Positions 33,986 through 45,607 of a stretch of DNA of 64,000 nucleotides are shown in pieces; within the stretch, counting starts at the first letter, position 1, and the number at the start of each line of letters is the position of its first letter. The stretch is from Warburgia ugandensis. Taxonomy: Eukaryota > Streptophyta > Magnoliopsida > Canellales > Canellaceae. The stretch covers positions 39,249,880 through 39,313,879 of the forward strand of contig CP141132.1 in the NCBI GenBank assembly GCA_035236585.1. The letters are read 5' to 3'. The position numbers and the translations under genes are program-made. The notes under the pieces were generated by a model. It searched no databases, was not told the origin of the DNA, and was given only the letters and a program-made list of their open reading frames with translations.

Positions 33986-36780
33986 TGATAAGTGTTCAAT
34001 TTTGTATAAAAAGAACCCAATTAGTAGCCCATGTGTTATAACTTAGAGTGTTAAATTGTGATTTTTAGATGAAATTTTGTAACAAATTCATTTCTAACCT
34101 AATGATTCAAAAATTTTGATATTTGCATGTTCAGAAGCTAATCTAGACTAGGTATGTGAATCATCATAATTTTCTAGATTTAATTAGTGTTTTTACTCTT
34201 TTTGTAGAAAGTGAGAAGATGATCCAACGGCCTATATTGTCCTTCGTAGAGATTTTTGTGGGTGTAGCTATGCAGTTATCTTGCTGAGGGTTGCAGGGGG
34301 TGGCACGCCCTTGGCCAGGGCTATGTGGGTGGGCTCCTAAAAGAAATTGAAAGAAAAAAGGTGAATAAAATAATCCATGCATTTTCACCACCTTTCTGTG
34401 GGAGCCATTCAAACCTCCTAAGCCATGAAAAAGGGTTATAAGCCATACAAGCTACTCAAGCCTTGAATCCAATCATTGAAGCCACGTAAGCCATCAAGCC
34501 AAGGAGGAGTATTACATGGAGCCACACAATTGAAGCATCATCAATTCAAGCAACTTTCCTATATTAAATGTGTGACTTTTAAGGGATTTTGTAAGATAAT
34601 GTAGAAGCTAATATGATCATGCTTTGAGGGACCCATAAAGACAGAAAATTAAACATTCCTAATCCATTTCCTAACTCTAAAGCACTCATCCAACAGGAGG
34701 ATGCCCCCTGCTTAGTTGGCTACATCAAGTGGTTTCCTAATTAAGAAACTATAGATCTAAGTCCATTCAAGAACATCCAAACCCTAGGTTTAACCCTAAA
34801 CTTTTCATCTTTATTTCCTCCCCACATTTTATCTACATTCAAACTCCACTCCATTAGGAGGTTGGAAGCCCACTTTCCCTCCATGAAAAAGGATGCCTCC
34901 TCCCCTTTCTAATTAGGAAACCAGCCAGCCCATCATGATTCTCTCTCTCTCTGTCTCTTATGTCATCTTTATGACATCATTCCTACATAAATTTTCTCCT
35001 CCAAACCATTGTCATTCAATACCCTAACCCTAGAGACACTTTCCTCATGGATTAACCCTTTTCTAAGTTAGGAACCCACTCATCTATATATACCCTCATG
35101 GTCCATACCAATTTTCCAAGTAGAGGTGGGTGAGACACCTTGAAATCAAGCTCTCCTTTGGTATTATTTGCTGCTGGACTTTGGATTTCTTATAATCTCT
35201 TATTTCTTGGTTTTCTAGTTATTCTCTTCGTTATTTGTTCTCTAATTCAAGTTAATAGTTTGCTTGCTCTGGTCTAGTCTTCAATCCTTTAGTTTGACTT
35301 ATTTTGCTTTCTAGTTTTGCACCATTCATTCCATCTAGCTTTCCCTTTCTTCCTTACCTCAATTACACTTATTTTTCTTTTTTATCCCCTAAATATTTAG
35401 CTATTCTTGGAGGGTGAGAGTCAAGATAAGATCTAGCTTAGAACTTGGAATTACTATCTTCAAATTGACGGGTTTTTTTCCCCCATTTGTTAGCCCTTAG
35501 TTTTAGGCTAATTTCCTTGCCTTAGTTCACCCACCTAGTCTTCTTGTCTCTTGAATTTCTTCATCAGTAAGGTAACATGACATGCATTAAGGGACCTATA
35601 AAGAGTGAAAAACCCACATTCTTAATCCATTTCTGAACCGTAATCCTCCAAGCCTACTAGGGTACCATGTTTTTAAGTGAAGGAGGGGCAACCGTCCAAG
35701 AGGAGGACGCCTCCTATTTAGTTGGCTAAATCAAGTGGTTTCTTAATTAGTAAACCATAAGTCCATTCAAGCACATTAAAACCCTAGATTTAAACCTAAA
35801 ATTTCCACCCTTATTCCCTCCCCACATTTTACCCATTTTTCTACATTCAAATTCCAATCAATTAGGAGTGTGAAAGGCCACTTTCCCTCAATGGAAAAGG
35901 ATTCCTCCCCTCCTTTCTAATTAGGAAACCAGCAAGCCCATCATGATTATTTCTCTTATGTCATCTTTATGACATCATTCTTACTTAAATTTCCTCCGCC
36001 AAACCATCCTCATTCAATACCCAAACCCTACTTATTTGCTTCCAAACTTTGGATTTCTTAGATTCTTCTCTTCCTTTAGTTTTCTAGTTAGTCTTGGTTA
36101 TTTGCTCTCTAGTTCAGGTTAGTAGTTTGCTTGCTTTGGTTTAGTTTTTGTTGCTTTGGTTTCACTTATTTTACTTTGTAGTTTTGCACCATTCTTTCCA
36201 TCTAGCTTTCCATTTCTTCTTTACCTCAATTCCACTTATTTTTCTTTGTTATTCCCTCAATATTTAACTATTTTCTTTGAATTCCTCTCTTTAAATTCAT
36301 GTTTTTTTTCCTTCTGGTAGCTATTAGTTTTAGATCAATTTCCTTACCCTAGTTCACCCACTTAATCTTCTTTTATCTTGAATTTATTCATGTGTTTTCT
36401 TTGCATGCCGTCGTACTTTAGTTTATGAGCTTTATGCTTAGGAATTGGACACAATTTCCTAATTTTCAATGTGTATTATGTTCCAAACTTTGATTGTAAT
36501 TTGGAAATGAATCAATAATGTTTCTTGAGGTTTCTTTTTATGGATTGTTTATTTGATCAAAGTACATTAGATCTGAGTTGTTTCTTTGCATAAAATTTAT
36601 AGTTTCAATAGCTTTATAGTGCAAGATCCATTGAATTTCTTATGTACCAAAATCTAGAATTTTTATCTCCTTAACTTTGTGCTTTGTTTCCAACCATCAA
36701 AACAGCTTATTCCCTAGAATATTTAGAAACCTATTTACCTTTTTTAAGTTGTTTATTAGATTCATATCTTTTCTTTTTTT
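33986..36780 (+). mobile_element. Athila-like Ty3/Gypsy LTR with internal duplication
   Basis: Starts TGATAAGTGTTCAATTTTGT directly after the internal 3' end. A TATA-like CTATATATACC lies at about 35092-35102. A ~0.9-kb section is present twice (separate entry). The LTR's expected GCACTTG end is missing; the sequence breaks in a T run near 36771-36785 against an LTR in the other orientation. No coding frame. Confidence 0.75.
34612..36390 (+). repeat. ~0.9-kb tandem duplication within the LTR
   Basis: 34612-35570 and 35575-36390 share, in order, GGGACCYATAAAGA, GTTGGCTAMATCAAGTGGTT, CTCCCCACATTTTA, TTATGTCATCTTTATGACATC, ACTTTGGATTTCTTA, AGTTTTGCACCATTC and TTCACCCACYTA. The second copy lacks the stretch with the TATA-like box. 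Confidence 0.88.
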
Positions 36781-39134
36781 TTTAATTAAAACTCACAAGT
36801 GCATGAATCATTTGCATTATAGAACATTAGTGAGGTCGATTCCACGAAGACTGAACTATTGTGAAGCTAGTGGTCTTTGGTTTAAACTATCTAAGCTAGC
36901 CAAAATTCAAGCGACTTTTGTCCTAAACTAAGAACTGAAATTAAAACATAAACTTGGAAACTAAGTAAAAACAAGAAATGGAAACTAAGCAAAAACAAGA
37001 AATGGAAACTAAGCAAAAGCAAGAAATATGCTAAATGGAAAAATTTCCTAAAACATTCACTTTCTTAAATTAAAATTTTCAAAATTTATGAATTTCCTAA
37101 TTAAAAACTTTCCTAAAGTAAAAATTTTCTAAAATGTAATTTATCAACTTTCCTAAATATGAAATTAACAACTAGTCTATGGAAGCATGCATTAACAAAC
37201 TACTTTTCCAATCAAACTAATTACAATGCAAACTACTCAATATATAACTACAACAAACAAGTGGATTAAAGTAAGGATTACTACTAACAGACAATGAAAG
37301 TAAAACTACCCAAGTGTCATGCATGTAACCATGGAATGGTATGCAAGATTCATTGGATATAAGTAGATCAAAGCAAATCTATTGAAAACCTATGCGTGCA
37401 ATTCTACTCAAGTATTAGAGGAGCACTCTAACAATCTAAATATATAGCCTCTTGAAAAATCAAGCGACTATGAATTGAATGGTGCTGGAAATTAACATAA
37501 ACAATGCATGAAAAGAAGTTCCAGCAGTAAGGTAATTGAAAATTTTAATGAATAGCACATGTAGAACATGGATTTAATCACTCCTAATGCATTCAAACAT
37601 TCAAGAACAAGTTTAATTAACTTGTGGTCATAAGCATGGATTGAAAATTCCAACTACTCTTATTGAATCACATCCAAAAGGTCATCAACATAATATTCCA
37701 TTCATCTAGTCCAAAGCTGAAATTTAAATGTTAGTGCAATGATGTTCCCTTAATCTCAATCACTCCTTAATTACAAGCCGAGGTTTTTCTTTTTCAATTG
37801 TTCCAACATTCACTCATGAACAAGTATGCTTGAAAACAAAGGAAAAACCTATGCAAAACTAAGGCAACAATCCAATGGAACTTAAGTGACCAAAGCTAGA
37901 AAATAAAGAGGGCTGAAAGAGAAATGAAAGTTAATGGGGAAAAACTAGATTCAAAATGGCTTCTCTTGGCTGTCACTCCGAGGGAAAACCAGCCTTGAAT
38001 CTTAGTTTAAAATCAAGGAAAGATAAAGGAAAAACAAAGCAAAAGATGACATTACTAACACTAAGATCAAATAAGAGAAGGAGGGGAATGAACCAACCAT
38101 GGAAGGACAATCAAATGGCCCAAAACCAAGTATGGAATAGCTTGAACAAGCACTTCCCACCTTAGGAAAATAGTAGCTTCACATAAACAATAGAAATCTA
38201 AAGGAAAAGACACTAAACTAATACCCTAGGAAGAGGACATCTCATTCCCAATGAGGGTGGCATCTTTTTCCTATTGAAAAGGTCTCCTTTGCTTAAGTTT
38301 GGCTGGATTTTAATAAGACTTCTCCTGTTTTTTCTAGGGCACCTAATACTAAGGTGGGGTTTGGATGGAAGTAGGTTAAATTGTATGGCTAGGATGGGGG
38401 AAAAAGGGTAGATATCCAATAGCAAAGTTGGTGGGAGGAGGGTAGTCTTAAGGAAGGGGAGTAGGTGGGAGACGCCTACTTTTTAGGAAGGGATGTCTTC
38501 CCCTTTCTCAAAGTCATTGAATGCCTTCCAAAGAGGAACGTGGTGATGAATAAAGTGGGAATAATATGGGAGGAGTTAGATGAAGATATTTGATTGGTTA
38601 AATGGTTTCCTAAGAGGAGGAAGGAGTGAGAGTTTTGGATATTCGTAGTGCATCTTAAGGGTGAGGTGGAAATTAAGGAAAATGTGGGAAAAGATGAGGA
38701 AAACTCTACAAATTGGTTGATCTTATCCCATTGGTGTGCATGCTCTCTTATTTTAATAGATTGTTCCTTAATTATCTTTAGAATAACACATGGATAACTC
38801 TCTTGAATCTCCTCTAATTCGAGCCTTTCATTTAGCTTAGCTTGATGGCTTAGATGGCTGCTTTGAAGGCTTCATTGGCTAAGCTCATGGATGGCTTAGG
38901 AAGCTTCCTTGTCTTGACTTCTTGTCTTCATTCCTTGGTTTGTGTGACTTAAATGGTTGGCTTGAATTTCTTAGCTTGCCACCTTCTTTCATGGCTTCCA
39001 TGGCTAAGGTGACTTATGTGGCTTCAATGCAAAAGTAGTGGGAATTCATGGGTTATTTCATGGGGCCACTTTGGCCATCTTTAGCTCCTTTAATCACATA
39101 CATTACTGGTCCATAAGATGATCTTGGCCATTGG
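36781..39134 (-). mobile_element. Athila-like LTR fragment in opposite orientation
   Basis: Enters with CTCACAAGTGCATGAATCA, the inverse of the family's LTR end (GCACTTG...), followed by a CCACGAAGACTGAA stretch like CCACGAGGACTCAA at 31009. On the minus strand the upper part has the family's AAGCCA-rich stretch, as at 32990-33050. It is cut at 39134 before a family start is reached. Open frames here (for example 37956-38165) have no recognisable domain. Confidence 0.6.
36956..37027. repeat. 24-bp tandem repeat, three units
   Basis: Unit GGAAACTAAGYAAAARCAAGAAAT repeats three times with two substitutions, then decays. Sits inside the inverted LTR fragment. Confidence 0.95.
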
Positions 39135-40512
39135 TGTGGCGACCCGGGTTTTTGAAATACATTTTTGTTATTTATTTTCAAATGGTGGTTGACCAATTTT
39201 GCAAACATTTTGAAAACTTAAGCAACATAAATTTTTTTCTTTGAAATTCTTTTTAGAAAACCCGAATGCCACATTTCACTCACATATACATACATAATTT
39301 TGTATACAATAGATGTTTCCAAAGAAACTCATTTTATTAAAATTGTAGGATCAGTCCAGTGGTTCACATACACAGCCCCTTTATTATATCCTATGTCCAA
39401 AATATAAAAATCAAAATACAATCCATTCCTTTCAACAATAGTACATAGTCTTGATCAATAGAATGGTCCTCATCTTCCAATGTTGCAAGGCTCCATTCTT
39501 TTCTTTCTGTATCTGAGATATTGTAAACATTCAAACATTTATAATATCTTAGCAAACTATGCTTGGTAGGGGATTCAAGAACATATGGAATTGTATAATT
39601 CAAAAGTACAGTATTCATAATCATCATATTCCATATGAATCATATAATTCAATTTTCATGAACCATGCCATATATGATCATTCTATCATATAATTTATCA
39701 TGTAACATCTACTATGATAATGCCAAACCACTCACCATTATATCGTATGTATATATATATATATATACGGTCAAAAATCATGAAAAATAGTCAATATCTC
39801 AAACATAAATAATCATACTTAGATATACTCAGTTGACAAATCAACTAGACTTTTGCTAGGAAAATACTCCCTCATTAGGGCAGTATTAGCATCTCACTAT
39901 GCAAAATACTCAAGGGACTACCATGTTGCAGTTTAATTCGTACTAGCACGCTCAAATAATTGCCCTATTCACTACTGATACCACAGTTGGGGAGACAAGA
40001 CTTTCATAGTGGGGCCTTTCCATAATTTTCCCACCCAACTTTTAACCTCCCTTTGGGCAAGGTATCATAATATCATCAAATTTCAAGAAGCAAGTGGCCA
40101 AACCCTCATAACTTCGCTAGCATAGTATCCCCAGGCCTATGCCTATTTAAAACAAAACCACAAGCCTCCATGCTTGCATCTAAAATACTTCTTATACATC
40201 TCAGACAATTTGTTTATTTATATTATCATCCTAGTATCCAATATCCTCATACTGAGGATATATTTTCATTTCTAGATTTAGGGATCCTCATCTACAATAA
40301 ATGATACACATGTTCATATAAGTTTAGGGATTAATCATTTATACTAAATTTAGTATTCATATACCAAATGTTATTAAGTGTAAGGATACTCATTTGATAC
40401 AAATAATATCCATTATTATTATGTTCTTATTTAAGGTTAGGGGTAAATCATAAATGATACCCTGGCATTCATTATGCATTCCATCTAATTTCAACAGTTA
40501 TTTCTATCTCAT
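39135..40512 (-). mobile_element. Chromovirus-type LTR, 3' part, target of the LINE
   Basis: Starts TGTGGCGACCCGGGTTTT, the inverse of a ...CCCGGGTCGTCACA-type LTR end. Continues AT-rich to the LINE target duplication and resumes at 52799. No coding frame. The family assignment rests mainly on this terminus and on the block order. Confidence 0.6.
39747..39768. repeat. (AT)n microsatellite
   Basis: About 22 bases of alternating AT flanked by GT and ACGG. Confidence 0.95.
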
Positions 40513-40527
40513 ATACATGAATTATGA
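40513..40527 (+). repeat. LINE target-site duplication, left copy
   Basis: ATACATGAATTATGA here and ATACACGAATTATGA at 52784-52798 differ at one base of 15. They bracket the LINE start and its GAT tail exactly, which supports insertion by target-primed reverse transcription. Confidence 0.88.
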
Positions 40528-41105
40528 ACTCTGCCAATGCCAGTTCCAAGCCCGGATGAAAAAGGAGGGTCTTGTGTTAGGTGCCAACCGACAAGGGAGA
40601 AGTTGAAGATAATTTTGTTATTTATTTCCTTCTTGTAAATGAATATACATTCATATATTAGTTTGCAAGGAAGAAATGAAAATCATCTCCAGCTTCTTAA
40701 AATATGGCAACCCTTGAGTTAGGTGCTAGCTGGCAAGGGAGAAGCTGAAGATGATTTTGTTATTTCTCTCCTACTATAAGGATGAAATGAAAATAATCTT
40801 CAGCATCTTAAAACTATAGCAACCCTAATATGACATGAATCAAAAACTAACATTCCCTCAAGCTAGGGCATTCCTCATAAGCGACACATTGCATTAGATC
40901 CTGAGTGTGGTGAAAAATGGGCAAGGGTTGCTAGGGCATTCTCGCAGAAGCAACGTGCTACATCAAATGCCAGGTGTAGTGATAAATGGGAAAGCACTGC
41001 TAAAGCATCCCCTTGGTAGCGACGCACTACAATAGAACCTAGGTGCAGTGAAAAGTGGACATGGGTTCATGCCATGGAGATCGAGAAGGGCACTGGTAAA
41101 TAGGA
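40528..41105 (+). promoter_or_regulatory. LINE 5' UTR with internal repeats
   Basis: Begins ACTCTGCCAATGCCAGTTCC, followed by a CCCGGATGAAAAAGGAGGGT word common at RTE starts in plants. It has a ~47-bp repeat at 40575 and 40719 (TTAGGTGC...AGGGAGAAG.TGAAGAT) and three ~68-bp units starting at 40862, 40930 and 40999 (GCTAGGGCATTC...). LINE promoters are internal, so these repeats are candidates for promoter elements; that role is inferred. Confidence 0.7.
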
Positions 41106-41119
41106 TATCCCCAGAACAT

Positions 41120-41930
41120 AAGATTCGTATTGCCACATGGAATATGGGTACATTGACAGGTAAGAATTTGGAGTTAGTAGACACGATGAAACGTAGGAGA
41201 GTCAACATTGCTTGTATGTAAGAAACCAAGTGGAAAGGGCCTAAAGCTAGAGAAATCAATGGGTATAAATTGTGGTATATAGGAAAGGATAATAACAGAA
41301 ATGACGTAGGAATAATAGTGGATAAAGAATTAAAGGATAAAGTTGTAGACATTAAAAGAATTAGTGATAGAATTATAATAATAAAACTTGTTCTAGGAGA
41401 GCAGATCATAAATGTTATAAGTGCATATGCACCACAAGTAGGGTTAGAAGATATAATGAAGAGACAGTTTTGGAAAGATATGGAGAGTGTCATCCAAGAA
41501 ATTCCCAACACTGAGGGGATATTTATAAGAGTAGACTTAAATGGCCATATAGGAAAAGAAAAGGAAGGATATGATAGAATACACGGAGGGTATGGGATTG
41601 GTGAATGAAATGAAATGGGGGAAACAATCCTCGATTTTACTTTGTCATATAACCTAGCCATTGCAAATACACTCTTTAAGAAGAGGATGAACACTTAATA
41701 ACCTTTAAAAGTGGACTTCATAAAAGCCAAATAGACTTCTTTCTATTTAGGAATATTGAACGATCAATGTGTAAGGATTGTAAGGTGATATCTGGTGAGA
41801 GTTTAACCTCACAACGTAGGTTATTGGTCATGGATATCCATTCAAAAGATGGAGGAAAAGAAACAGACTTAATAAGCATCCAAAAACTAAATGGTGGAAC
41901 TTAGAAGGAGAGATAATAACCTCATTCAAA
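41120..41930 (+). pseudogene. LINE endonuclease (exonuclease-endonuclease-phosphatase fold) domain, broken
   Basis: The reading begins KIRIATWNMGTLTGK, the N-terminal TWN block of LINE endonucleases that nick target DNA. It continues with ETKW (metal-binding glutamate block), INVISAYAPQVG and VDLNGHIG (the D-x-N catalytic block, GDFNGH in relatives). An in-frame TAA lies at 41219-41221 and a TGA at 41606-41608. Past about 41690 the match moves to another frame, with HLITFKSGLHKSQIDFFL, the closing QIDF block. The longest clean piece is 41270-41608 (112 residues). No start codon is needed to explain the fragment; the original start must be upstream of 41120. Confidence 0.9.
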
Positions 41931-41936
41931 AATAAG

Positions 41937-42713
41937 TTGATGGTAGAAGGAAATTGGAACTATGAAACAGAAATAAATACCATGTGGACTAATATGGTTG
42001 AGTCCATTAAGAAAGTGGCAAAAGATATCTTAGGGGTATCTAAAGGTAAAAGGCTATTAGTAAAGGAAACATGGTGGTGGAGTGAAATAGTGCAAAAAGT
42101 TATTAAAGAAAAATGTATGTGTTTTAAAGCCTCGCAGAAGACTAGAAATAATGAAAACTAAGAACAATATAAGAATGCTAAAAAGGTTGCTAAGAGAATA
42201 GTAAGTGAGGCTAAACTTAAGGCATATGATGAGCTATATAATAGACTAGGAACAAGGGAAGGTGAGAAAGATGTGTTTAAAATTGCAAGAGCGAGAGAAC
42301 AGAAGGGTAAGGACTTAGATCATGTTAGGTGCATTAGAAGTGATGATCAAAGGGTGTTAGTCAAAGATAATGAGATTAAACAAAGGTGGGAGACATACTT
42401 TAAAAAATTGTTAAATTACAATGGCTCTGAGAATATAGGGACTGAAAATACTATAAATCTAAATAACACTGGATATTATAGATATGAACATAGGATTAGA
42501 ATACCTGAAGTGAAAGAGGCCTTGAAAAAGATGAAATCAGGAAAGGCCATGGGGCCCGATGGTATACCAATAGAGGTTTGTAAGCATATGGTAGATATTG
42601 GGGTAGTTTTGCTGACCAAGTTGTTTAACAAGATTATAAAATCAAAGAAAATGCCTGATGAGTGGAGGAAAAGCTCTATTGTACCAATTTATAAGAATAA
42701 AGGAAGCAGATAG
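41937..42713 (+). pseudogene. LINE linker and start of reverse transcriptase, broken
   Basis: 41937-42161 (74 residues) corresponds to the spacer between endonuclease and RT, with KETWWWSEIVQKVIKEK. A stop ends it at 42159-42161. 42273-42713 (146 residues) enters RT with ALKKMKSGKAMGPDGIPIEV (GPDGIP block) and ends with MPDEWRKSSIVPIYKNKG before a TAG. The two pieces together keep the order expected of an RTE protein; only a short gap and stops separate them. Confidence 0.9.
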
Positions 42714-42828
42714 AGCTACACTAATTATCGAGGGATCAAAATTATGAGCCACACTATGAAACTTTTTGAAAGATTGATTGAGAAGAGGTTATGGCATGAG
42801 ACAAGTGTAGGAGAATCTATTTGGTTTT

Positions 42829-43444
42829 ATGCCTAGGAGCTCTACCATGGAAGCTATTTTCTTGCTAAGACAGCTGGTAGAGAAATATAGGGAGAGAAGA
42901 AAAGACCTCCACATGGTCTTTATTGACTTAGAAAAAGCTTATGATAGAGTCCCTAAAGAGTTAATATGGAGGGTGTTGGGCAATAAGGGGGTATCACGGG
43001 GGTATATAGACATAATTAAAGATATGTATGAGGGAGCAGTAACAAATGTTAAGACCGCTAGTCGTTAGACCAGTGATTTTCCTGTCACTATAGGATTGCA
43101 CCAAGGATCGACATTGAGTCCATACCTTTTCATGTTGGTTATGGACGAGTTAACAAAACATTTGCATGAAGAGATTCCTTAGTGCATGATATTTCCAGAT
43201 GATAGTCTTAATTGGTGAGACAAGGGATGGTGTAAACACAAAGATAGAGTTATGGAGAGAAGCATTAGAATCTAAAGGATTTAAAATCAGCAGAACTAAG
43301 AGAGAATATATGGAATGCAATTTTAGCAAGAAGAGCAAGAGTGGAACACCAGTCAAGATTGATAACCAAGAAGTTCTTGTAAAAGACCACTTTCGGTACT
43401 TATGATCAGTGATTCATGAGAGTGGAGAAATTGGGAGGGAGGTT
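42829..43444 (+). pseudogene. LINE reverse transcriptase core, broken
   Basis: 42829-43068 reads [20 protein letters not shown] and [20 protein letters not shown], the RT block with the first catalytic aspartate. After a TAG at 43066-43068 the same frame continues with IGLHQGSTLSPYLF and, at 43192-43203, FPDD in place of the catalytic FADD/YADD. A further TAG lies at 43180-43182. 43199-43405 (68 residues) overlaps in another frame with an IGETRDGVN start. The core therefore carries stops, a frame change and a proline next to the catalytic pair, and cannot be functional. Confidence 0.9.
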
Positions 43445-43857
43445 TGTAATGACCCCAATTTTTGTAATATTAAAAGCCCATAAAAAGTTCAGTTTTAAAG
43501 ATAAGGGCATTTAGGTCATTTCACTAGTCGCCTTGACTAAACCCAGGAATTTGGTCCTAAAATTAGTGCCATTAGATGCATCTCAGAAAAAGGAATCCAA
43601 CGAGACCAAAATCACCCAAAACGGAGTTAAAATGAGCAAGATATGGCCCTTTGAAGTTCAGGGGCAAAACTGTAAATTTCACAAAACGACTTAACTTGAA
43701 AAAACACAGGTGCCCATTTTGATACGGGCACCCCATCGTCTTCAACCTCCTAGAGGTTTCTGGAACGGCAGTGTTTCAAGGAGAAACCACCGCCCTTCTA
43801 AAGGATTCCCCACCACCATTCAAAGGCGGTTAGAAACCCTCCAAAACCCTCTTTAAA

Positions 43858-43874
43858 AGCTCTATAAATAGAGC
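43858..43874 (+). promoter_or_regulatory. LTR TATA region in a palindrome
   Basis: GCTCTATAAATAGAGCT. Conserved in the partner LTR at 49898-49914 and in the solo LTR at 12633-12651. Likely LTR promoter core; transcription start not determinable from sequence. Confidence 0.75.
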
Positions 43875-45473
43875 TCTTGGGTGCCTCTAATGGCAGCCCA
43901 AAACATGGGAGAAAATCCGTTGAGGAGCAGCGACCTAGAGGGGAAAATGTGGAGAGAAAACCACCCACGAAGCAGGTACGCACAAAAAAAACCCCAAACC
44001 CATCTCCACCATAGTCCCAAGAACGATTTCCCTAGGTTTTTTCATGAAAAACCATGGAGAATAGGCCTCCAGGAGAGCCACAAAGACCCCTAGGACGTCC
44101 CCAGGCCGCACTGGTTCGACAGGGTCGAACCAGGGTGACCTGAGGATGACCCAGGTCACTAACAGGCGGGACGATCCAATAGGACCGTCCCACGTCGATG
44201 CAGGTCGTCGCCGTTTGAAAAAAGATGCGCCTGCTGAGGCGCGCGCCGCAGACGCGTAGCACACTAGCGAAGTGTCTTTTTTTGGTTATTTGAGAATGTT
44301 GGGCGCACGTCGCAGACGCGCAGCGCCCTAGCATTCCTCCTTTTTTGTCTTTAAGACTCTATGTACATACAGAATTAAAATGCTTATAACTTGAGATCTA
44401 GAGCTCCGATTGAGGTGCCGCAAAAGGCGTTGTGTCCATATCGACGACACGGATACATCAAAACCATAAAATCTCTGATGAAGGCCCAATAAAAGGTGGG
44501 AATTACCCTTAGAATAGGATGGTGGCGCGTGACCACTAGAACTTTGGAAAACTGAGAATACCAAGGCCAAATTAGGACCTTGGGACACCCATAGGCATAG
44601 GGATGGACCCCTAATGCCTAAGTAATGAGACCCAACTACTCTAAACCCATCAAAGATAGGTTAAACTAACCTTGAGTCCCCAAACCATGTTCAGGAGCAT
44701 ATGAGGACAAGAGGATTAATGCGACCTAGTCAGGTAGGTGCTCTATCACTACTAGATTCTTTTAAAAGAACTATTGTTATTCTGAGAATATATGTTTTGG
44801 ATATATGACTTGATTTGCATGAATTAATTCAGCATTCATGATAAATGATTTGTACATAGCCATGTTTGAAATGATTGCATATACATTATGCACAGATATG
44901 TGTTGCAAACAAGTGCATGCATTGCATGATTTAAGTACTTGCAAAGATTGAATGTCCTTGAGGGTTGCCGAAAGACGCTGTAGTGCCGAGAGCCGGGCAG
45001 TTGTGAGGGACCCAAAAGAGGACAAGTTTTAACAAAAGGTTTTGACTTATCTTATGTGATTTGGGCAAGTAAGCCCGTGGGTGCTATGCCGAGGGGTCTG
45101 GGTTGGCCACCCGGCCTCTACCACTAATAGGTGGATGGGTACCACGCCCAAAAAGAGGCAAGTCCCTACGTCGACTGCATGTGGTACAGGGGGCTACCAC
45201 TGGTGTCACGGCACTGGGTCGGCGTGTCATAGGCCCCGTCGAGGCTATGACCATGTGTCCTCAGGTACCCGGGGACCACACGGCGAGGAGGCCGTGGGCA
45301 TAGTGGACCCTATGGTTTGATGTGCGTTGCATATAGCATGATATGAGGTTGGTCGACCATACCAAACTAGAGATCCATGAGTTGGACTCAATGAGGCATC
45401 TATTGCATATCATGATGTCATCATATATATGATACTTTCACTTTTGGATTATGTGATCTTTTAAGTTATAAAA

Positions 45474-45607
45474 ATTTCAGTTGATTATGGATTCTTATAC
45501 TGATGTTGAACTCGTGTATTCAAACATACGCATATTTTGAATTTCAGTTGACTATGGATTCTTATACTGATATTGAACTCGAGTATTCAAACATACGCAT
45601 GTTTTGA
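45474..45607 (+). repeat. 67-bp tandem duplication in LTR (also 51571-51704)
   Basis: Two units starting ATTTCAGTTGA and ending in an ACATACGCAT.TTTTGA word. Present in both LTRs of the element but only as a single, diverged unit in the solo LTR, so it arose in the lineage of this element. Confidence 0.9.

Noticed and set aside
40963-41694. 243-residue minus-strand open frame, the longest in the window, rich in hydrophobic residues and membrane-like
   Set aside because: It is the antisense of the LINE endonuclease region, whose plus-strand translation shows clear catalytic blocks. The hydrophobic look follows from reading A-rich sense DNA backwards.
45081-45320. Overlapping open frames in both LTRs of the 43-52-kb element, repeated at 51178-51417
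   Set aside because: The recurrence is due to the LTRs being copies, not to conserved coding. No domain, and several frames overlap on both strands.
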